Below are positions 59,950 to 64,000 of a stretch of 64,000 nt of DNA, in pieces; position 1 is the stretch's first letter; the number at the start of each line of letters is the position of its first letter. The translations under genes and the position numbers were made by a program. This DNA comes from Alicyclobacillus herbarius DSM 13609 (GTDB lineage: Bacteria > Bacillota > Bacilli > Alicyclobacillales > Alicyclobacillaceae). The DNA is taken from NCBI RefSeq assembly GCF_000430585.1, contig NZ_AUMH01000001.1:229108-293107 (forward strand). The letters run 5' to 3'. The notes beneath the pieces were generated by a model. The model did not search any database. It worked only from the letters and a program-made list of their open reading frames with translations, and had not been told where the DNA came from.

Positions 59950-59998
59950 GAGGTTGTTCAGAAAGGGGGCAGAACCTCCACTTTCGGGACACGCACTA
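59950..59998 (-). repeat. Dispersed hairpin element, copy 7 (minus orientation, upstream of trmK)
   Basis: In minus orientation GCGTGTCCCGAAAG pairs with CTTTCTGAACA (59981-59991 with 59955-59965, one mismatch and one G-T pair). The loop GTGGAGGTTCTGCCCC keeps TTCTG, and the tail ACCTCTT matches copy 1. It lies 23 bp before the trmK start but points the other way, showing that orientation relative to the gene is not fixed. Confidence 0.75.
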
Positions 59999-60021
59999 AA
60001 CGTACCCGTACGAAAGGGGAC

Positions 60022-60780
60022 ATGCCGCGATTGTCGATTGAACTCTCCCCACGCTTACAGCAGGTCGCCGATTGGGTACCCCGACAGGCCCACCTGGCAG
60101 ACGTCGGAACGGACCACGCCCTGTTGCCTATCTACCTGATGCAGGCGGATCGGATTGTGAAGGCGGTGGCGAGCGATGTCCGCGCCGGTCCGGTGCAGCG
60201 CGCCCGGCGAAATGTCGCGAGACATGGACTCGAAGACCGGATTGCGGTCCGTCAAGGCTATGGGCTTTCCATCGTACAACCTGGCGAGGTGGATACGATT
60301 ACCCTGGCTGGGCTCGGGGGTCAGTTGGCGACCGAAATTCTTGAGCACGATTTTGCCGTGGTCGAACGGGTCACTTCCGTCATCACCCAGCCGATGGGCG
60401 GGGTATGGCTCGTCCGACGCTTTTTTTATGAGCGTCAGTGGCAAATTGAGCGTGAGACCGTCGTATCGGACAGCGGTTATACCTACATGGTGATCGAATT
60501 TCGCCCCGGTACCGGTTTAGACCCAGCCTACGCCCCCTTTACCGGCCAGGAGATTGCGCTCACTGCGGCGTTTGAATTCGGCCCTCATCTATTGCTTCAT
60601 CCAAACGCCGCGTGGTACGACTATGTCCAGGATAAGCTGACGCGTTGGCAGCGTGCCGCCACAGGCATGGCCACCAGCTCGCGCCAGGAAGTCGGAGAGC
60701 GCCGGGCTCAGATGATGGACGCTTGCCGGTGGCTGGCGAACTGGTTACAGCAGCTTGAGAAAGGAGCGGGTGCACCGTGA
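60022..60780 (+). CDS. trmK: tRNA (adenine-22-N1)-methyltransferase TrmK
   Basis: TrmK methylates N1 of A22 in tRNA. The 252-residue product matches the COG2384 family: LSIELSPRLQQVADWVP, the SAM motif LADVGTDHALLPIYL (about residues 25-39), VASDVRAGPVQRARRNV, LAGLGGQLATEIL (about 93-105) and QPMGGVWLVRRFF, and a C-terminal coiled coil. B. subtilis yqfN is the same gene downstream of sigA. It overlaps nif3 by 4 bp (GTGA). Confidence 0.94.
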   Translation: MPRLSIELSPRLQQVADWVPRQAHLADVGTDHALLPIYLMQADRIVKAVASDVRAGPVQRARRNVARHGLEDRIAVRQGYGLSIVQPGEVDTITLAGLGGQLATEILEHDFAVVERVTSVITQPMGGVWLVRRFFYERQWQIERETVVSDSGYTYMVIEFRPGTGLDPAYAPFTGQEIALTAAFEFGPHLLLHPNAAWYDYVQDKLTRWQRAATGMATSSRQEVGERRAQMMDACRWLANWLQQLEKGAGAP

Positions 60781-61889
60781 GTTCTGTACATACTGCGGCG
60801 GATGTGGTGCGTGTTTTGGAGGCCTGGGCGCCGCCGCGTCTGGCCATGCCGGGCGATCCGGTTGGGCTCCAACTGGGGCGTTTGGACAAGCCGGTTGAAA
60901 CCGTCTGGCTTGCCCTGGATACATCGCTTCCGGTCGTGCAGGAGGCGGTGGCCGCCGGTGCGGACATGCTAGTAACCCATCACGAGCTGTTTTATCGACC
61001 GCTGCCGAAGCTTGACACGACAACCATCAAGGGCCGGACCATTGCCGAGGCCCTAGCCCACGACCTGACCATTTACGCAGCACACACCAATCTGGATGTG
61101 GCGGAGGGCGGTGTGAACGACGTATTGGCGGCGAAGTTGGGATTGACGGACGTCGATATCCTGGACCGGCTACAAGATGACCGGCTGCGGAAATTGGTCG
61201 TTTTCGTCCCGGAGAGCCATCACGAACAGGTGCTTCAGGCTGTCTGTGCCGCTGGTGCCGGGCATATCGGCCGGTACAGCCACTGCACATTCAACACGCC
61301 AGGCGAAGGAACCTTCCTGCCCTTGCCGGGCACACAGCCATTTCTCGGGCAAGTGGGGCAGCTGGAGCGAGCCGCCGAGGTGAGGTTAGAGACGGTGGTT
61401 CCGGAGTCGCGCCTAGAAGCGGTGGTGCGCGCGATGCTAGCGGCGCATCCGTACGAGGAGGTTGCCTATGACGTCTATCCGCTTGAGATTATGGGCAAGG
61501 CGTATGGGATTGGCCGCATCGGCAACTTGGAGAAACCTTTGCCCCTACAAGAGTTTGCGGCGCAGGTGCGCGACGCGTTGGGGCTTAGTCACATTCGGTT
61601 TGGCGGGGAACCCGACAAGCGCGTGCAACGTGTCGCTGTGCTGGGCGGATCGGGCGGAAAATGGGCCGCTGCGGCCCTCGCTAAGGGAGCGGATGTGTTC
61701 GTGACGTCGGATTGTGATCACCATACGGTGGCCGACGCGTGGCTGGACGGGCTGGCCATCATTGATGCCACGCACGCGGCGCTTGAGCGTCCCGTGCTTG
61801 AAGCGATGCGTCAGCAGCTCACGGACAGACTGCCTGGCCTGTCTGTCCGCATCTCAGAGGTCCGGGAGGACCCGTTTACCTGGTTGTAG
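60777..61889 (+). CDS. Nif3-like dinuclear metal centre protein (YqfO)
   Basis: The 370-residue protein has the metal-binding residues of the Nif3 family: TVWLALDTSLPVVQEAV, MLVTHHELFYRP (HH about residues 65-66), YAAHTNLDVAEGGVND (H, D about 103-107) and, at the C-terminus, SDCDHHTVADAWLDGLAIID. The central insert (PII-like NIF3 subdomain, about 125-230) is the form found in Bacillus YqfO. Function is unsettled; some members are GTP cyclohydrolase-like. It is translationally coupled to trmK. Confidence 0.94.
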   Translation: MSSVHTAADVVRVLEAWAPPRLAMPGDPVGLQLGRLDKPVETVWLALDTSLPVVQEAVAAGADMLVTHHELFYRPLPKLDTTTIKGRTIAEALAHDLTIYAAHTNLDVAEGGVNDVLAAKLGLTDVDILDRLQDDRLRKLVVFVPESHHEQVLQAVCAAGAGHIGRYSHCTFNTPGEGTFLPLPGTQPFLGQVGQLERAAEVRLETVVPESRLEAVVRAMLAAHPYEEVAYDVYPLEIMGKAYGIGRIGNLEKPLPLQEFAAQVRDALGLSHIRFGGEPDKRVQRVAVLGGSGGKWAAAALAKGADVFVTSDCDHHTVADAWLDGLAIIDATHAALERPVLEAMRQQLTDRLPGLSVRISEVREDPFTWL

Positions 61890-61957
61890 GACAGGGCATG
61901 CTACAACTGCGCGCCAGCGCGAGCCGCTCCCACAACCGAGAAGAACCAGGTGATGAT

Positions 61958-62143
61958 ATGGATACGGTCACGATTCCCGTTCACGGCATGCGCATGCAGG
62001 AAGTTACGCGCGCTCTCAAACAAATCGAGGGCGTCCGCGGTGTGGACATCGACTTGTCCGAAAACCTTGCCGTGGTCACCTACGATGAGGACTTGACGGA
62101 TGCGGCCACCTTACGGCACGCTGTGCAGGAAACCATTGGCTGA
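61958..62143 (+). CDS. Small HMA-like protein lacking the metal-binding cysteines
   Basis: The 61-residue product follows the ferredoxin-like pattern of heavy-metal-associated domains: TVTIPVHGMRMQEVTRALKQ, then IEGVRGVDIDLSENLAVVTY and a final helix. The GMxCxxC loop of CopZ-type chaperones reads GMRMQEV here, so both cysteines are absent and copper binding of the usual kind is unlikely. ATG 61958 follows AGGTGA. It ends about 100 bp before the rnpB promoter. Function unknown. Confidence 0.75.
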   Translation: MDTVTIPVHGMRMQEVTRALKQIEGVRGVDIDLSENLAVVTYDEDLTDAATLRHAVQETIG

Positions 62144-62247
62144 GTAGAATCTAAGGTTAATGCGCGTTAATTGCACGGAAATGATGTTTTTGGGGCATTC
62201 GCGTCTAAAGTGGTGTTGCTGACTGGCAAAGCGGAGAAAAATACCGC

Positions 62248-62276
62248 TTGAGCCGCGCAGAGGACTACGTTATACT
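62248..62276 (+). promoter_or_regulatory. Sigma-A promoter of rnpB
   Basis: TTGAGC (62248-62253) and TATACT (62271-62276) are separated by 17 bp. The predicted start near 62283 is about 18 bp before the 5' strand of the RNase P P1 helix, so the RNA probably needs little 5' trimming. Confidence 0.8.
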
Positions 62277-62300
62277 AGAATGTGCTGCATTGAGGCCGGA

Positions 62301-62752
62301 GGAAGTAAGCTGGGCAACCGCCGGTGCAGTGCCGAAAGGCCGCACGGGAGGAAAGTCCGAGCTCCGTAGGGCAGGGTGCCGGATAACGTCCGGCGGGAGC
62401 AATCCTAGGGATAGTGCCACAGAAATGGAGACCGCCGATGGCCGTGTCCGTCCTTGGACGGCGCGTGCACAGGCAAGGATGCAACGGTGCGGTAAGAGCG
62501 CACCAGCAGCCTGGAGACAGGCTGGCTAGGTAAACCCCACCCGGAGCAAGACCGGATAGGAGCGCATATGCGGTGGCCCGTCGCGCGCTCGGGTAGGTCG
62601 CTGGAGCCATCTGGCAACAGATGGCCTAGATAGATGGTTGCCGCTCTAGTGCGAGGCGCGTGGCTTGCGAGAAAGGTTCATTGAACCTGCAGGCGGGCGT
62701 GGCGCCGTTTGCAGCACCGGAGAACAGAACTCGGCTTACAGGCTTGCTTTCT
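62301..62752 (+). ncRNA. rnpB: RNase P RNA, type-A-like architecture
   Basis: This is the catalytic RNA that removes 5' leaders from tRNA precursors. The P4 strand GGAGGAAAGTCC is at 62347-62358 and its partner ACAGAACTCGG near 62725-62735. The P1 helix is formed by GGAAGTAAGC (62301-62310) and GCTTGCTTTC (62743-62752), with G-T pairs. The core reads like type A RNA: GTAGGGCAGGGTGCC, CGGTGCGGTAAGAGCGCACC, AGGTAAACCCCACCCGGAGC and then AAGACCGGATAGG, and CGGGTAGG closing P15-P17. The 3' domain (near 62640-62725) resembles Bacillus in CCGTTTGCAG and carries an extended P19-like hairpin with GGTTC-ATT-GAACC. Confidence 0.95.
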
Positions 62753-62779
62753 CTGGCTATACATACCTTTTAGGATGAC

Positions 62780-62822
62780 CGCATCATTTTTGGCATGAAT
62801 CCCAAGATGGTGCGGTTTTTCA
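62780..62822 (+). terminator. Rho-independent terminator of rnpB
   Basis: ACCGCATCA (62780-62788) pairs with TGGTGCGGT (62810-62818, one G-T pair) and is followed by TTTT. It lies 27 bp after the end of the RNase P fold. Confidence 0.85.
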
Positions 62823-63188
62823 TTGTAAGTATCCCTTATGGGGTATGACTTTGGAGTCTGCTACTGCATATTCCGAACGTACCCAAGTCAGAACTACTTT
62901 GGAAAAGTTATAACTAGAGGTACTTACTCTTTTCCGCGCCGTTATTGGGATTTGGAGAGTTTCCCCCCTAAGGAAAGACAGAAATCCAGTTACACACCTC
63001 CTTGACATCATCGTATCCGAAATTACAGGTTCCCCTCTCAGTCGCATTATAAATAAGTCAAAGGCCTCCAGCGTTAACTAAATTCCTAAGACCATTAGGT
63101 CTTCATCGAAGCCATTGTCCGTCCGATTTTAATGCCTTATGTTCCGTACCATAGTCTTTAAGTCCTATAGACCCCTAAATAGATGTTT
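62823..63188. other. AT-rich intergenic region, no supported gene
   Basis: Base composition falls clearly below that of the preceding 60 kb. Short open frames occur (for example on the minus strand at 62820-63047) but have no ribosome binding site or recognisable protein pattern. GACCATTAGGTC (near 63090-63101) is a short palindrome. The stretch probably belongs to the accessory segment with the DUF4268-like remnant and the IS element. Confidence 0.6.
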
Positions 63189-63617
63189 TTATATTTTGGG
63201 CAATGCTTTGACATGCTTGTCCAGTGCCTTTGCAAACCGTTGCATTGCGTCAATCATCTGAAGCTGAATCTCTTGGCGATTCTCGGTGTTTTTCCAGCCC
63301 CCGCTATTAATGAAATACCGTAGTTGTGAAGTGACGCGATCATCTCCACGATCCCATGTCAACGGTTGTCCAAACTCGATTTCAATTTGCTCCCGATGTT
63401 CATAAAGGGCGTCAAAAATCTGTTTGTTTTTATCCCGATTTCCCGTGTTTATATCAAGCCCAATTCCGACTTGTCCTTCTTTCCAAACAAGATAAACGTA
63501 AGTTAATCCTGTCCGACCCGCACCAGCACCAAGCCACGTCTCTGTCGTCGGTGAGTTTTTTGAATGAAGTGACACTCCTTTTTGCTTAATGAGAGCTATG
63601 AGATCTTCCCATATACT
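63189..63617 (-). pseudogene. DUF4268-like gene remnant, 5' part removed by IS insertion
   Basis: The minus-strand frame encodes a C-terminal domain like DUF4268, often found at the end of restriction- or defence-related proteins: TYVYLVWKEGQVGIGLDIN, NKQIFDALYEHREQIEIEFG, QPLTWDRGDDRVTSQLRYFI and MQRFAKALDKHV. The frame continues upstream beyond the GTG at 63575 (VSLHSKNS) through WEDLIALIKQKG without a start codon. It then runs into the presumed left end of the IS element and meets a stop at 63651-63653. The gene is thus cut and its N-terminal part would lie beyond the IS. Lower GC than the rest of the window suggests transfer. The domain name is a recognition call of moderate certainty. 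Confidence 0.6.
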
Positions 63618-63675
63618 TGCCCCAGAGTCAACCCAGACAGAAGGGATGGGTTAAGATGAAGTAGAGGTGTTCGTG

Positions 63676-63963
63676 ATGCCGGAACGTAAGTGGACAGTGG
63701 ACGAAAAGATGAACATCGTGCTCGAGGGCATGATGCCCGGTGCGAACATCAGCGAGGTTTGTCGGCGGCATGGCGTAGCCCAGAGTCTGTATTACAGGTG
63801 GCGTGAAGCGTTCCTGGCTGGCGGACGGGCTGGACTTCAGTCCGGACCCTCTACGAGGGAGCAGGAGCTGGAGAAGGAGTTGCAGGAGGCTCGGGCTAAG
63901 ATCGGTGAACTTACGATGCAGGTGGATGTGTTACGAAAAAAATCGAATTGGGGCCGGAAGTAA
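63676..63963 (+). CDS. IS3-family transposase OrfA (helix-turn-helix protein)
   Basis: The 95-residue product has the HTH_Tnp_1 pattern: RKWTVDEKMNIVLEGMMPGA, then ISEVCRRHGVAQSLYYRWRE as the helix-turn-helix, followed by a leucine-zipper-like coiled coil (EQELEKELQEARAKIGELTM). It ends KKSNWGRK at TAA 63961. ATG 63676 is likely; GTG 63667 is in frame. A run of seven As at 63936-63942 near its end would allow a -1 frameshift into orfB. Confidence 0.85.
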   Translation: MPERKWTVDEKMNIVLEGMMPGANISEVCRRHGVAQSLYYRWREAFLAGGRAGLQSGPSTREQELEKELQEARAKIGELTMQVDVLRKKSNWGRK

Positions 63964-64000
63964 ATAGCCGTTCTTTGGTCTGTCAGCTCGCCAAAGAAGG
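63942..64000 (+). CDS. IS3-family transposase OrfB, first residues after frameshift (truncated)
   Basis: After a -1 slip on the A7 run, the frame reads IELGPEVNSRSLVCQLAKE and stays open to the window edge, overlapping the end of orfA. The LGPEV segment just after the slippery site is usual at the start of the OrfB (DDE integrase) part. The catalytic domain lies outside the window. Confidence 0.6.
   Translation, partial: MELGPEVNSRSLVCQLAKE

Larger units (their letters stand above)
63618..64000 (+). mobile_element. Insertion sequence, IS3-family-like, truncated by window edge
   Basis: The element has an orfA/orfB pair with a poly-A slippery site, typical of IS3-family organisation. The left end is placed near TGCCCCAGAGTCAACCCAGA (from 63618) because the flanking gene's reading frame breaks there and IS3 ends start with TG. 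The right end and target duplication are outside the window, so this boundary is a proposal. Confidence 0.65.

Noticed and set aside
62820..63047. A 75-codon minus-strand open frame after rnpB
   Set aside because: No ribosome binding site, no family pattern, and it overlaps the rnpB terminator; chance frame in AT-richer sequence.
1..64000. tRNA, rRNA and CRISPR loci
   Set aside because: No sequence with tRNA arms ending in a T-loop GGTTCRA pattern at the right spacing, no rRNA segments and no regularly spaced direct repeats were noticed on reading; a tRNAscan or CRISPR search was not possible here.

Overview
The window is a chromosomal segment of an endospore-forming Bacillota with fairly high GC. 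Gene content and order follow the Bacillus subtilis blocks cymR-iscS / yrrI-alaS-ireB-ruvX-mltG and yqeG...nif3 (yqfO). Sporulation genes are present: sigK, gpr, an alpha/beta-type SASP, yqfC, yqfD. High GC, the sigma-A/CIRCE/cre/T-box regulatory signals and a type-A-like RNase P RNA suggest the Alicyclobacillaceae or a close relative. This placement is inference; no 16S rRNA gene lies in the window.

Layout. 1-4.5 kb: 3' end of a CymR-type regulator, cysteine desulfurase, a zinc-ribbon protein, a divergent tandem crcB pair (fluoride export), an AI-2E family permease and a small membrane protein. 4.6-11 kb: isocitrate lyase, then a T-box-controlled alaS, ireB, ruvX and mltG. 11-13.6 kb: a penicillin-binding protein and an uninterrupted sigK. 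13.6-19 kb: yqeG-yqeH-small ORF-aroE-nadD-yqeK-rsfS-yqeM (yhbY is missing). 19-24.8 kb: mntR (opposite strand), comEA, a CvpA-transglutaminase fusion where comEB would be expected, a short comEC and a type II NADH dehydrogenase. 24.9-30.4 kb: holA, SASP, rpsT, gpr, a lytic transglycosylase and two membrane proteins. 30.4-44 kb: lepA, hemW, then the heat-shock operon hrcA-grpE-dnaK-dnaJ behind a perfect CIRCE operator, prmA, rsmE, mtaB, a NUDIX-DeoC fusion and a Na/Pi-type transporter. 44-54.5 kb: rpsU, yqeY, yqfC, yqfD, phoH, pgpH, ybeY, dgkA, era, yqzL, recO, ccpN and the PPDK regulator. 54.5-62.8 kb: dnaG-sigA behind a sigma-H-like promoter, an acyl-CoA dehydrogenase with a cre site, a YdcF-like protein, trmK, nif3, an HMA-like protein without cysteines, and rnpB. 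From about 62.8 kb the sequence becomes AT-richer and accessory: a DUF4268-like gene remnant cut by an IS3-like element that runs off the end.

Most genes are co-oriented, tightly spaced or overlapping, and serve translation, RNA processing, cell-envelope synthesis, protein folding, DNA replication and sporulation.

The most unusual signal is a family of short intergenic hairpins. Copies share a left arm close to GTGTCCGGAAAGGGG, a loop AGTTCTGA, a mirrored right arm and often a tail carrying a Shine-Dalgarno-like AAGGAG. At least seven recognisable copies and several fragments occur here, mostly just upstream of start codons, and their arms vary in a compensatory way. One copy upstream of sigK appears to have been opened by about 160 bp of highly structured sequence. 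Other points of note are a nadD with no ordinary start codon (ACG proposed), domain fusions, a ComEC without its metallo-beta-lactamase domain, and an RNase P RNA of type-A architecture.
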